Assembly (NCBI RefSeq): GCF_024295805.1
Contig: NZ_JANCLX010000055.1
Span: 1-40,762 of the forward strand
DNA from: Streptomyces cucumeris
GTDB taxonomy: Bacteria > Actinomycetota > Actinomycetes > Streptomycetales > Streptomycetaceae
Direction: 5' to 3'
DNA length: 40,762 nucleotides
Shown: positions 32,521-40,762 of the stretch, piece by piece
Position numbering within the stretch: position 1 is the first letter of the stretch
Layout: each line of letters starts with the position of its first letter
Notes under the pieces: generated by a model
What the model was told of the DNA's origin: nothing
Seen by the model: only the letters and a program-made list of their open reading frames with translations
Databases searched by the model: none
Made by a program: the position numbers and the translations under genes

Positions 32521-32946
32521 CGCCCGATGACCCTGGCATGGGGTGGGAAGGCTTGATCTCGCCAGGGCAGAAGAAAGGCCTTGCAAACCGCAACGGTCGA
32601 CCCACAGCGCATCGCCGTGCGCACCCCCCCACAAGAGCGAACTCGCGGAGTCTGCGCTGTCGGGTCGGAGGAGGGCTCCGGTAACAGGGCATGGTGATGG
32701 CCCGCCGCCTTCCGGGTGGCGGGCCATCGAGTGGGAACTGGAGTGATCAGCCACCCTCAGGCGGTTCCTCAGCGTTTGACGTCGATGGCGGCTCGCCTCC
32801 GCTCGAGCGGGCGTGGTCCGGTGCGCTGGCAGCCCATGGTGGAGATGCTGACTGCTTCGAGGCTCGTCTCGTCGGAAACATTCGGACAGTTCATTGGCCG
32901 CTTCGATGCCGGATGTGACAGCGCATAGCCGACACGGCAGGTGCAG
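32521..32946. other. gap with one strong hairpin
   Basis: No credible gene. The notable element is the inverted repeat at 32696-32728. Base composition changes here from the uniformly GC-rich island to more mixed sequence, so it may mark the right end of the catabolic island. Confidence 0.4.
32696..32728. terminator. strong hairpin terminator
   Basis: GATGGCCCGCCGCC (32696-32709) pairs with GGTGGCGGGCCATC (32715-32728) with one G-U around a 5-base loop. It lies between the broken regulator and the convergent nuclease gene. Confidence 0.6.
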
Positions 32947-33831
32947 CTACGACGTGTGCATGGTGATGTCGTCGTAGGACTCCAATTGTGTCCAGCGCTG
33001 TGCGGCGCGTACCGCGGTTGGGAGTCGGTCAGCCGCTGGCAGTGGCCCGAGGTCGAGTCCGGTGAGGCGGGCGACGTCGGGGACGGGTACCTGGAACGTG
33101 CGGAACGCGCCGAGGGGAGGAGGGTCTCCTGCTCGTGCGGCTTTGGCCAGAGCTTGGGCGGCGGCGTCTTTGGTGAGGTCGGGACTCTGGTCGAGTACGT
33201 AGGCGGTTGACGCAAGATCCCCGTCCTGCATGAACGCGGCGACCTTCCAGAAACGGAGCGGTACCTGGATGCCCCTGTAGGGTGGGTCGGAAGCTTCGAG
33301 GACCGGCCCGGTGAAGACCGTCAGCTTGCAATCGAAGTTTTCGGCATGGTCAAGCAGGAAGTTCTCCAGACCCTGCCAGAGCTTCTTGCCCTGGTTGAAG
33401 ATGTCCATCTGCGGAGCTGCGTTCGTGTAGTGGAACGTGTCGCTGTTCGCGGTGGATGCTTCCGTGCCCCATACGGGGTCAAGCCTGCGGACCAGGTGCC
33501 CTTTGTCCAGAGGGTTGTCTTTGTAAACAGGGTGGCCGGCTTGGTGGTCTTCGGGGAGGCGGGGGTCGAAGCGCCAGTTGTCGTTACGTGGAACATCGAT
33601 GAGGCTCGCGCCGTCGATGGTGACGGCGGTTGCCGCGGCCAGGCGTCGGTCCGGGCGGAAAACGACGCTGAAGTTGGTGTAGGGGAGGATCACCGTGTCG
33701 GTGGCCGGGTCGGCAGGCAGGGGCAGTGGCACGATCGGCCCGAGGAATCGCTCGTTGTAGCCCTTGCGCTCCGCCAGGGAGTCGCGGCTCACGCTCTCAG
33801 TGTTCGGTTGGGGGTCAGGGGGAGTGGCCAT
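32947..33831 (-). CDS. DNA/RNA non-specific endonuclease (NUC1, His-Me finger)
   Basis: 294 residues. The beta-beta-alpha metal core is visible: DKGHLVRR (His 112 as general base; the usual DRGH with Lys for Arg), followed by HYTNAAPQ (Asn 137) and FNQGKKLWQGLE (metal Asn 146). It would cleave DNA and RNA without sequence preference. No signal peptide is visible at the N-terminus (MATPPDPQPNTESVSRDSLA), so it may stay inside the cell or leave by another route. ATG 33831 has a weak Shine-Dalgarno. No immunity or partner gene is obvious beside it. Confidence 0.85.
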   Translation of the reverse strand: MATPPDPQPNTESVSRDSLAERKGYNERFLGPIVPLPLPADPATDTVILPYTNFSVVFRPDRRLAAATAVTIDGASLIDVPRNDNWRFDPRLPEDHQAGHPVYKDNPLDKGHLVRRLDPVWGTEASTANSDTFHYTNAAPQMDIFNQGKKLWQGLENFLLDHAENFDCKLTVFTGPVLEASDPPYRGIQVPLRFWKVAAFMQDGDLASTAYVLDQSPDLTKDAAAQALAKAARAGDPPPLGAFRTFQVPVPDVARLTGLDLGPLPAADRLPTAVRAAQRWTQLESYDDITMHTS

Positions 33832-34035
33832 GCTGCTTCTAGTACCGCACCAGCCCGACGCACACGCTGACGTGGCGTGCAGCCTCACCCAGAAGGGCGA
33901 GGGGCAGGTACAACCTCGAGAGGCCTGTACCTGTACGCGGCAATAGCCGGACTTCCCGAGCACCAGATGGACGTCGTCGTGTTCCGCTTCGTGCTGGGCT
34001 TGGGTTACGACCTCAACTAGGTTGCCGAGGACGGG

Positions 34036-34332
34036 GTGGCTGCCTCGGACAGGGAGCTGTGCTTGAAGTACTGGGCTTTCACCCAGCCCGGGATGTGGAC
34101 GCACAAGGTGGCCGATCTGGGAAGCACGACGAAGGTCTTGCAGACGACGTGGCGGATCTGGCACCCCGATACCTACCCCCGCACCGAGGAGACAGCCAAG
34201 ATTCTCTGCGACCAGTGCCACGAAGCCGCGGCCCGTGCCCGGCAGAAGGCGGAGCAGGACGAAGCGGGGAAGTGGCGCCGCGAGAAGGAGGAGGCGAAGA
34301 CGAAGGAGCAGGCCGCCACGCAGGCCCGCTGA
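34036..34332 (+). CDS. hypothetical charged coiled-coil protein
   Basis: 98 residues from GTG 34036. The first half is ordinary globular-looking sequence with several Trp. The second half is a charged helix (AAARARQKAEQDEAGKWRRE and onward) likely to form a coiled coil. An in-frame TAG lies 18 bases upstream of the start, and the sequence before it (AAIAGLPEHQMDVVVFRF) also looks coding, so this may be the downstream part of a longer, broken gene. It abuts an IS630 fragment. Function unknown. Confidence 0.4.
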   Translation: MAASDRELCLKYWAFTQPGMWTHKVADLGSTTKVLQTTWRIWHPDTYPRTEETAKILCDQCHEAAARARQKAEQDEAGKWRREKEEAKTKEQAATQAR

Positions 34333-34617
34333 CCGCAGCCCACCAGCAGCTCGACGGCCCGATTGTGCTCGTCTGGGACAACCTCAATGTCCACAATGCC
34401 GCCGACCTGCGGGAGTGGGCGGCAGTCCGGGACTGGCTGACCATCTACTACCTGCCGCCCTACGCACCCGACCTCGATCCGGTCGAGAGGATCTGGTCCC
34501 TCCTGTGACGTGGAGGGCTCTCCAACGTCGCTTTCACCGCCTCCGAACACCTCGTCCAACGCATCCGACGCGGCCTACGGCACATCCAGTACCGCTGGAC
34601 CAAACGCCTAGGAAAGG
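34333..34617 (+). pseudogene. IS630-family transposase C-terminal remnant
   Basis: The frame reads IVLVWDNLNVHNAADLREWA and YLPPYAPDLDPVERIWSLL, the second Asp and the final DPVE/DPVD Glu region of IS630/Tc1-type DDE transposases. A TGA (34506-34508) then interrupts where the family has Arg (SLLRRG), after which NVAFTASEHLVQRIRRGLRHIQYRW continues in frame split over the expected C-terminus. The N-terminal half is absent, so the element is dead. Confidence 0.8.
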
Positions 34618-34618
34618 C

Positions 34619-35869
34619 TCAATGGGTGTTCTGCGGATGTTCTGAGAGCTCCTGGACCATCCAGTGCTTCGCGGACGCAGTGTCGATGATCCAGATGTTG
34701 CGCTGTCGGTCGGCCAGAAATGCCGAGAGTGCGAGGACGAGTGCTCCCGCTGCGACGATGGTAGCGACTAGGAGTGCGCCGTCGACGCCGTGAGTGTCTG
34801 CGAGGCTGCCGGCGAAGGCTTGTCCGGCAGCTGTGCCGAGGGGGCCGCCAGCGCACAGGATGGTCATGGCGACCGCAGCCCGTTCGGCGGGGGCAAGGCG
34901 TTCGGTCAGCGCGTACAGGCAGATCATGTAGGGCGCCACGGTGAAGCTCGCGACCGCGACCGCGGCAGGGACCGACACCAGTTGGGCGCCAATGAAGAGG
35001 ACCAGCATGCCCGCGCAGAGGATTGCTGCGAACGAGACGTAGCGGGCGCGCAGGGAAAACCTCTGCGGGAGCCAGGCGCAGGCGGCGCCTGCCAGGGCGC
35101 TTCCGATGCCGAACTCGGCGTAGATGAGACCAGAAGCACCGGGCTTGTCAATCGTGTTGGCGTAGACAGTGACGGCCGTCTGGACCGCGCCGAAGATCGC
35201 CCCCATGGCCACCATGGCCAGGAACATGACGGCGAGGGGGCGGCGGGGCAGGTACGGCATCTCCTGCTGACCCGACGGTTGCTGGTGAGTGGTGCGGTGG
35301 GCGTAGATCAGGGCAAAAGGGAGGGTGCTTGCTGCGAGCAGAGCCATCGTCGCGACCGCAGGCGCGAGGGGGCTGAGGGAAGCGAGCAGCCCGACGAACG
35401 CAGGGCCGGCGACGAAGCTCAGCTCGTCGGCGGACGCCTCGTAGGACAGAGCCGGGGACAGCAGGTGGTGTTCGTTGCGAGACTGCACCAGGCGTGACCA
35501 GTGCACCCGCACGAGGGGCCCGACCTGGGGCTGGGTCAGACCCACCAGGGCCGAGGCCGCAAACATGCTCGCCCGGTCACCGTAGCTGGCGGTCAGCAGG
35601 GCAGCCCAGGCTGTGAAGTTGGCGATTGCAGCGACGACGCCGACGGTCCGGTGGTCGTACCGATCGGTCAGGGCCCCGACCAGGGGGCCACCGATGGCGA
35701 TGGCGATGCTCTGGGCCGCGCTGGCGAGGCCAGCGAAGGCGTAGCTGTCGGTCGAGGCCTGGAGCAGGATGAGCGTGGAAAGCGCTGAGGTTGCGTACGG
35801 CAGGCGGGCCAGGAATCCCAAGGGGAAGAAGCCGACGCCTGCAACACGTAAGAGGGAGCGGTAGGACAC
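34619..35869 (-). CDS. MFS transporter
   Basis: 416 residues with about twelve hydrophobic segments, typical of a major-facilitator exporter or permease. The loop after TM2 reads GALTDRYDHRTVG, the MFS motif A. I chose GTG 35869, which has GGAG six bases upstream and begins SYRSLLRVAGVGFFPLGFLA; an in-frame GTG at 35905 exists. It resembles Streptomyces drug/proton antiporter-like MFS proteins, but no substrate can be named. It stands alone, its 3' end touching the IS630 remnant. Confidence 0.88.
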   Translation of the reverse strand: MSYRSLLRVAGVGFFPLGFLARLPYATSALSTLILLQASTDSYAFAGLASAAQSIAIAIGGPLVGALTDRYDHRTVGVVAAIANFTAWAALLTASYGDRASMFAASALVGLTQPQVGPLVRVHWSRLVQSRNEHHLLSPALSYEASADELSFVAGPAFVGLLASLSPLAPAVATMALLAASTLPFALIYAHRTTHQQPSGQQEMPYLPRRPLAVMFLAMVAMGAIFGAVQTAVTVYANTIDKPGASGLIYAEFGIGSALAGAACAWLPQRFSLRARYVSFAAILCAGMLVLFIGAQLVSVPAAVAVASFTVAPYMICLYALTERLAPAERAAVAMTILCAGGPLGTAAGQAFAGSLADTHGVDGALLVATIVAAGALVLALSAFLADRQRNIWIIDTASAKHWMVQELSEHPQNTH

Positions 35870-36075
35870 GATGTCTCCGTCGGACACGTCAAGGGGACGC
35901 GCCACCCAGCCACCAACGCGTCGACGAGCCCGATTCTGATCGTCAACCTAGCGATAGCAACTGAGGGCTGTACAGAGCCCTTGAGCGAAGCGGCTGGAAC
36001 GATGCGCTCCGGGTGCGGCGCCCCGTCAGGCCGCCGTCCCTGGAGGACTGGATCGGTATGTGGGATGGGCTGGGA

Positions 36076-36904
36076 TCACGAGTGGCCACTCAGCTTGTCG
36101 AGCAGGAGGTCGCGCAGAGCGTCGACGTCCGCGTCGAGTGCCACGTCAATCTTGCGTCTGGCTTGTACATCGTCGTATCCGGAGCGGGTGTCGATGAGGG
36201 TTGCGCCGCGTGCTGGCGACGAGTCGCACACCACATCGACTGCCTGACACTTCAGTGTGCCGGGCCAGATCGCCTCGGCAACGGCCACCGCATCATGCAG
36301 GACAAGGTCGCCCACTCCGCGTTCCCGCTGATAGTGGGCACGGTACTGGGCGCGGACAGACACCAAGGAAGCCCCGGTGGAGCCGGAGGTGACGACGGCC
36401 TTGAGCCAGTCGTCACTCACCCAGACCCGGTGGGTCAGGTCGACAGGAACGAGCGTCGTCGGCACGTCGGATTTGACGAGGACGCGTCGAGCTGCCTCCA
36501 CACATTGAATTCCGCAGTCGCGGTGACGTTGCCGCTGTTGTCGCCCCACCCATCACCACCAGTCGGCCGATGCGAGAGCGGAGCTCCGGGTATACGGCCA
36601 AGAGCAGCGCGATATTGGTCATAGGGCCGATCGCTGCGATCGTCACGGGTGCCTGTGCAGTTTTCAGGACACCGGCAAGCACTTCAACGGCAGGGCGGGC
36701 TTGTTCTCTCTCCCGTGGAGCAGGCAGCGAGTCTGTCGCTCCGCCGAGGCCGTCCTTGCCATGGGCGTATTCGGCGCGGTGAGGGTGCGGGTATACGAGC
36801 GGGCACTCGGCACCCTTGGCCACCCGTACGTCGTCACGGTCGCACATCGCAAGTACTCTCGACGCGTTGAAGGTGGTCTGCTCTACGGACGCGTTCCCGA
36901 ACAC
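36076..36904 (-). pseudogene. truncated, frameshifted nucleoside hydrolase
   Basis: Reading leftward, FGNASVEQTTFNASRVLAMC and APVTIAAIGPMTNIALLLAV identify an inosine-uridine nucleoside hydrolase. The N-terminus with the catalytic DTDxGxDD loop (about 35-40 residues) is missing and replaced by Tn3-transposase sequence at 36905. After RLVVMGG the frame breaks: GDNSGNVTATAEFNVW lies in a second frame and EAARRVLVKSDVPTTLVPVD in a third. Each break is explained by loss of one G in a G run (near 36543 and 36505). The C-terminus, GDLVLHDAVAVAEAIWPG, is intact to TGA 36078-36076. Inactive. Confidence 0.8.
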
Positions 36905-38136
36905 AGTGGTGATCCACCAGCAGCTTCAGAAACGGCCGCATGACGGCGAACCGGGTGACCAACTGGGTCCGCCATGCCGCGTCCGCGTCGAGCGGAGGGG
37001 TCAGCTCGAACAGCGCGGCGATCGCCGCCGCTAGCTCGTGCCGCGGCACCACCTGCTCGATACGCGCCCACATCGCCTCCAGCGTCTCCACCTCGGGCGG
37101 GGTGATCTCTCCGGTGTCGGTGTCGACCTGCTCGGACGTGGTGTCGAACACGATCTGAAACGCGGTGGCCAGCTTTGCCGAGGCCCGGCTCCACCCGCGG
37201 CAGGGTCTTCAGCTTCTCCTTCATCGTCTCCCGCTCGGCCCTGGCCAGCAGCTTCGTCGCGACGAGCATTTCGAGCAGGTCCAGGGCGTCGTCGACCGCG
37301 CGGGACGTCAGGTAGACGGCGGTGGCCAGCAGCGTGGCCAGGCGCCGGGAGTCGCCGTGCCGCCTGAGCAGCGACGCCTTGCCGTCGATCCCGTACCGCG
37401 ACAGCTCCGCGAGGCGCCGCGGCGGTATCGCGGACACGTCCACCTCACCCATCCCGAAGGCCGTGATCTCCTGCGCCCTCTGAAGCGCCCACTTCATCTG
37501 CGGCCTGGAGATCCGCACCGGGCCCTGCCGCAGCCGGTCCAGCTCCGACACCCGTGCCCCCGGCTCCACCGTCAGCAGCAGGCCGTACAGGGTGTCCCAC
37601 AGCCGGTTGTTCGCTGCCTCCCTCACCGTGCCCACCAGCCGGGCCAGACGGCTCGCCCCGGGCAGCAGCACCCGGCGCTCGCGCAGCCACCCGCCCGCCG
37701 CGTCGAACAGCGACTTCGGCCCGTCGCCCGTCGTCCAGGCCCGCGCGTCCAGCCACTCGCTCAGCTCGTCCCGCACCTCAGCGAAGTCCCGCCAGCCCCC
37801 GGCCTCCTGGATCTCCCCCGCGTGCGTACGCGCCGTCCCGTCCCGCCCGCCGTACTCCTTCAAACACGACGCGTCGGCGATCCCCAGCTGCTCGGCCAGG
37901 TACTCGGCGACCTCCGCCAGCACCTGCCGCGGGTCCGGCATGAACCGGCCCAAGTACCGCACACTCGTCAGCTGGACCGCGAACCCGAGCCGGTTGTGCG
38001 CACGCCGCTTGGCCTGCACCTTCTCCAGATCCGAGTCATCCAGGAAGAAGTACCGCTCCAGCTCCGCACGAGACGGCGCTCCGTTGAACGCCGCGTACTG
38101 GGCTGCCTGCTGATCCGACAAGAACTCGACCGCCAC
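36905..38136 (-). pseudogene. N-terminal fragment of Tn3-family transposase
   Basis: From GTG 38136 (GGAGG at 5-base spacing) the product begins MAVEFLSDQQAAQYAAFNGA and follows the N-terminal half of Tn3-family TnpA (DUF4158 region), with LPRV near residue 320. A single-base insertion near 37190 shifts the frame; in the next frame SRASAKLATAFQIVFDTTSE continues to RTQLVTRFAVMRPFLKLLVD, where it is cut by nucleoside-hydrolase sequence. About 410 of roughly 1000 residues remain and the DDE catalytic half is absent. Terminal repeats and resolvase are not seen. Confidence 0.82.
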
Positions 38137-38427
38137 CAGGGCCTCCGAAGATCGACAACTTCGACTCGCGAAGGCTCCGCAGTACGATCAGCCCAGGTCA
38201 AAGCGCCGAACAGGACCGCGAGGGATTAGCGCACGATCTGACATGGATGTTCCTCAACCCCCGGGCAGGCGCGGAGAGGGCTGGCCGTCTGTCTGTCCCT
38301 CGGGCCTTCAACCGAACCGCGTGAAGCTCCGTTGGTCTGGCGTCCGATCTTCCGCGGTCCGGGCGGCGCACGGCGGAGCGCCGGCGGCCGCCCGGTGCTG
38401 TGTCACCCGGTCCCGGCCGCGGGCAGG

Positions 38428-39210
38428 TCACCCGCCCCAGCTGGCGGGCCGGAAGTGGAAGACCTGGGCCCTGCCCTCGTGCCCCTGGCTGGTGCTCTCC
38501 GACACCGGGTCGATTTTCATCGGCTGGCCGCCCTTGCCGTCGGGAATGGTCAGCCAGCCGTTCGGTTCCCCGTTCACGGAGAAGTTGCGGAAGAGGTTGC
38601 CCGAGTATTCGTCGTGATGGACGTAGTCGCCGATCACCCAGAGGTCCGCGGTGGCCGAGTCGTGCTCCACGGCGTGCACGACCCGCAGGCCGTCGCTCCT
38701 GACGTAGCTGCTCACGGACTTGCCGGCGTGCGCGCCGTCCTGGACGAACATGTGGAACATGGTCTTGTCCGAGTGCCTCGCCTTCGTTGGGGCGAGCCGG
38801 AAGAGGTTGTGGACGTCGCTGCTGGAGTCGTAGTCGCCCTTGGTGTTGATGTTGTTGCTGTAGAGCTCGGGGGAGTCGCCGGAGTACATCTTGACCTTGG
38901 TGCCGCGGTCGTCGCTGTTGTAGTAGTAGACGGTCTGGAGCTGGAAGGGATCCCCGGTGGCTGGGTCCATCGAGGACTGCTCCCCCCAGATGAACCCGCA
39001 GCCGTTGATCAGCGCGGTGAGGAACCAGATGAAGTAGCCAGCACCCGCCGCGGGGTCGTCGAAGGCACCTCCGAAGTAGCTGTCCATCTTCGCCTGGATG
39101 TCGTCACAGCTCACCCCCTGGATGTCCTGGCGGGCCGCCGAATACGGGCTGGCGTCGACGATCTCCTGCAGGGTGGCCAGGCGCTCAGCCGGGATCTCCT
39201 GGTGTGACAC
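38428..39210 (-). CDS. hypothetical protein, 260 residues
   Basis: GTG 39210 starts SHQEIPAERLATLQEIVDAS. No signal peptide. The middle has a Gly/Phe/Trp-rich hydrophobic run (AGAGYFIWFLTALINGCGFI), and the rest is Asp-, Ser- and Tyr-rich with alternating residues (VYYYNSDDRGTKVKMYSG), suggesting beta structure. The family is not recognised. It lacks close neighbours: 291 bases of featureless DNA separate it from the Tn3 fragment and about 360 from the next gene. Confidence 0.6.
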   Translation of the reverse strand: MSHQEIPAERLATLQEIVDASPYSAARQDIQGVSCDDIQAKMDSYFGGAFDDPAAGAGYFIWFLTALINGCGFIWGEQSSMDPATGDPFQLQTVYYYNSDDRGTKVKMYSGDSPELYSNNINTKGDYDSSSDVHNLFRLAPTKARHSDKTMFHMFVQDGAHAGKSVSSYVRSDGLRVVHAVEHDSATADLWVIGDYVHHDEYSGNLFRNFSVNGEPNGWLTIPDGKGGQPMKIDPVSESTSQGHEGRAQVFHFRPASWGG

Positions 39211-39569
39211 GGGCAGACCACCAATCCGGAACGGGCCCGCACACCAGCGGGCCTTGGTTCACCGAATCTACGCAGACCACATTGAACGCAGAAAGGAGGC
39301 AATCCAGCCGAAGCGTCGGGAAACGGCACTCGATGACCCGCTCGGGATGCCACCGCCCCGGGCGGGTGAGCCGAAGACGCCGGACCAGCGGGCCGGGTAC
39401 GGGCGTGATACTGGCGGGCTCCACCGCCAGTTCCTCAACGCTCGACGGCGGCCAGGGCGTCCCCACTGTCCGGGCACCAACCTCTCCGAACAACACACCT
39501 AGGCCACGGGAGCGCCTGGACGCTGGTCGTCGCAGGTGAGTCCTCGACAGCCCGGATCAGGAGGGATCG
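39211..39569. other. gap with no credible gene
   Basis: Nothing definable. Short open frames on both strands are not protein-like and lack Shine-Dalgarno sequences. Confidence 0.4.
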
Positions 39570-40160
39570 TCACCTTCGTTTCAGGTGGCGCAGCAGGTTT
39601 TCCCGTTCGGCGGTCATCGGCTTCTGTGCCAGTTGTTGTTCCGGCCGTGTGAGAGCTTCCCACGATGGGTCGTCGGCGTGTGCGAGCCGAGCTTCCTCGA
39701 TCATGTCACTGGTGCGGAGTACCACGGGGGCCGTCGGTGCTTGCGGCCAGGCGGTGATGAGGTAGTGCTCGGTGGGCGCTTCGTTGGTTCCGTCGGCGTA
39801 TGTCGCTCGTCCCCTGGCGTGGACTCTGATGCGATACCAACCGGGCCCTTGAGGGTTGAGCGCGGGGAGGTCGGTTGGCACGGCATCGTGGGCAGAGATG
39901 ATGCGGAGGTCTCCTTCGATCGACCGCACGCTGATCTCGACAACCTCTTCCCACGTGGTTGTTTGCGCGGGTGGTGCTGTAGCGACGACCTCGGCCCCAA
40001 CCTCTACACGCCCGGTGTGGATGCCAGTGCTCACCCAGGCTCCGTATTCCATGGGCGCGGCCAAACCGACAGCCCAGCAGGCTGTGTCCGCGGGTTCTTC
40101 AGCGTCGTCTGCAATGCCGAACATGCCATCGCTGACGAATATGACACACGATGTGACCAT
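39570..40160 (-). CDS. hypothetical protein, 196 residues
   Basis: Begins MVTSCVIFVSDGMFGIADDA. Central sequence GPGWYRIRVHARGRATYADG followed by EHYLITAWPQAPTAPVVLRT resembles a widespread actinobacterial hypothetical family of beta-rich cytoplasmic proteins (a pattern like YRIRVHARGRD....EDYL+..WPAP). No catalytic motif or membrane segment. Stands alone; function unknown. Confidence 0.65.
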   Translation of the reverse strand: MVTSCVIFVSDGMFGIADDAEEPADTACWAVGLAAPMEYGAWVSTGIHTGRVEVGAEVVATAPPAQTTTWEEVVEISVRSIEGDLRIISAHDAVPTDLPALNPQGPGWYRIRVHARGRATYADGTNEAPTEHYLITAWPQAPTAPVVLRTSDMIEEARLAHADDPSWEALTRPEQQLAQKPMTAERENLLRHLKRR

Positions 40161-40235
40161 AGCCTGACAATATCAGGCGAAGCGTCAGGATGTGGGTGCT
40201 GCGAATGAACCTGTAGCACCCACATCCTTGAGCGG

Positions 40236-40762
40236 TCAGTTCTCTATGAGGACCCGGAAGGGGTCTCCCTCCAGCATCCGCTCGCTCCTGTAGAAGGCGT
40301 TGTTCTTCCCGCCCTGGTAGTCCTGGTCAGCCTTATGGATCATGCACGCGCTCGCACCCTTGAGGCCGGTACGCGAGGGCACGTTCGGGATGGAGCATCC
40401 AGGGAAGGTCCGTCGCTTTCCGCCGGACGCCAGACCTTCCTGGGAGGTGGCTACGGGGTATTCATCGCACGTTTTACCGGGGGGCCGGGTCTCGCCATCG
40501 GGGCAGGCCAGGTCCCGGTTCCGCTTGCGCCTTGCCTCATCGGTCGTCCGGTGAAGCGGGTGCTTGAAACTCGCGCCGGGCAGCCCCGAGTTCTGGGCAC
40601 GAGTGACGTGGGATGCCAGCTGAGGCGCCCTGCTTTTGCTGTAGATGAGCGGGGAGGCGTACCAGGGTATGACGCAACCAATGTCATTACGGCCCAGAGT
40701 GGCCCTGTCACAGCGGAACTCGTTCATCTTGATGCTACTCTTCGCTGGCGGATATGAAGGAT
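40236..40762 (-). CDS. C-terminal part of NucA/NucB-domain protein
   Basis: The frame is open to the right edge, so the start lies outside the window; an internal ATG at 40727 is probably not the start. The C-terminal 90 residues have the NucA/NucB deoxyribonuclease pattern: PGKTCDEYPVATSQEGL, TFPGCSIPNVPS and YRSERMLEGDPFRVLIEN. Upstream the Cys- and Trp-containing stretch (GCVIPWYASPLIYSKSR, ASHVTRAQNSGLPG) is typical of secreted Streptomyces proteins that end in this domain, some of which are toxin-like. The conserved Asp-Glu pair of the active site (CDEYP) is present. Confidence 0.75.
   Translation of the reverse strand, partial: PSYPPAKSSIKMNEFRCDRATLGRNDIGCVIPWYASPLIYSKSRAPQLASHVTRAQNSGLPGASFKHPLHRTTDEARRKRNRDLACPDGETRPPGKTCDEYPVATSQEGLASGGKRRTFPGCSIPNVPSRTGLKGASACMIHKADQDYQGGKNNAFYRSERMLEGDPFRVLIEN

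Noticed and set aside
36013..36624. 203-codon rightward frame over the nucleoside-hydrolase pseudogene
   Set aside because: The opposite strand shows clear nucleoside-hydrolase similarity across three frames; this one has none.
1..40762. CRISPR arrays, tRNA and rRNA genes
   Set aside because: No regularly spaced direct repeats, cloverleaf-like sequences or rRNA-like conserved blocks were noticed. A dedicated tRNA and repeat scan was not possible here.

Overview
The window looks like an actinomycete, most likely Streptomyces. GC is high with third-position G/C bias, GTG starts are common, Shine-Dalgarno sequences are GAGGAGG-like, and genes are packed into ATGA/GTGA-overlapping operons. There are no tRNA, rRNA or CRISPR loci. 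All calls come from reading the sequence and from family knowledge; no search was run.

Left edge (1-2.8 kb): an accessory strip of small unknown genes. It holds the tail of an unidentified gene, a 160-residue orphan, two tiny Cys-rich (zinc-finger-like) proteins and a small secreted protein, mixed with IS5-family transposase scraps, a GntR/FCD scrap and the severed 5' end of a HAD-hydrolase gene.

Centre (2.8-32.5 kb): a compact catabolic island. Module 1 (2.8-8.9 kb) has a self-sufficient CYP116B-type P450-reductase fusion, a zinc alcohol dehydrogenase, an aldehyde dehydrogenase and a PucR-type regulator, suited to oxidising a methyl or alkyl group to alcohol, aldehyde and acid. Module 2 (9.1-16.8 kb) has an MDR oxidoreductase, a cytosine-deaminase/TrzN-like amidohydrolase, a decayed flavin reductase and a complete BMP-type (nucleoside/purine-like) ABC importer. 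Module 3 (16.8-18.9 kb) has an aldo-keto reductase divergent from a VOC protein and a SnoaL-like protein. Module 4 (19.0-22.2 kb) has an FAH-family hydrolase, a second amidohydrolase, an HpcH/HpaI aldolase and a cupin. An IclR regulator follows. Module 5 (23.4-29.2 kb) has a ferredoxin and ferredoxin reductase divergent from a Rieske oxygenase (alpha and beta), an unusual Dabb-extradiol dioxygenase fusion and an M20-like protein with a degraded active site. Module 6 is a TauD/TfdA-type dioxygenase divergent from a broken PucR/CdaR regulator. Together this fits import and side-chain oxidation of an aromatic or N-heteroaromatic compound, ring dihydroxylation, meta cleavage, hydrolysis and aldol cleavage to central metabolites. 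The substrate is not identifiable from sequence.

The most striking signal is a shared DNA motif (TYKCAATRYGNGAC; core CAATRYG) in every key promoter of the island: 6.2, 9.1, 19.0, 23.2, 24.75 and 31.2 kb. It overlaps or lies near TTGAC-type promoters, and three of the promoters carry a pair of sites or half-sites exactly 20 bp apart. It is a candidate operator, plausibly of the IclR protein encoded in the middle, that would make the scattered operons one regulon.

Right edge (32.5-40.8 kb): accessory and decaying DNA. It holds a NUC1-type nuclease, an IS630 remnant, an MFS transporter, a nucleoside-hydrolase pseudogene cut by a Tn3-family transposase fragment, two orphan proteins and the C-terminal part of a NucA/NucB-domain protein. 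The island is thus bracketed on both sides by transposon scraps and truncated housekeeping-type genes, consistent with acquisition by transfer or rearrangement.
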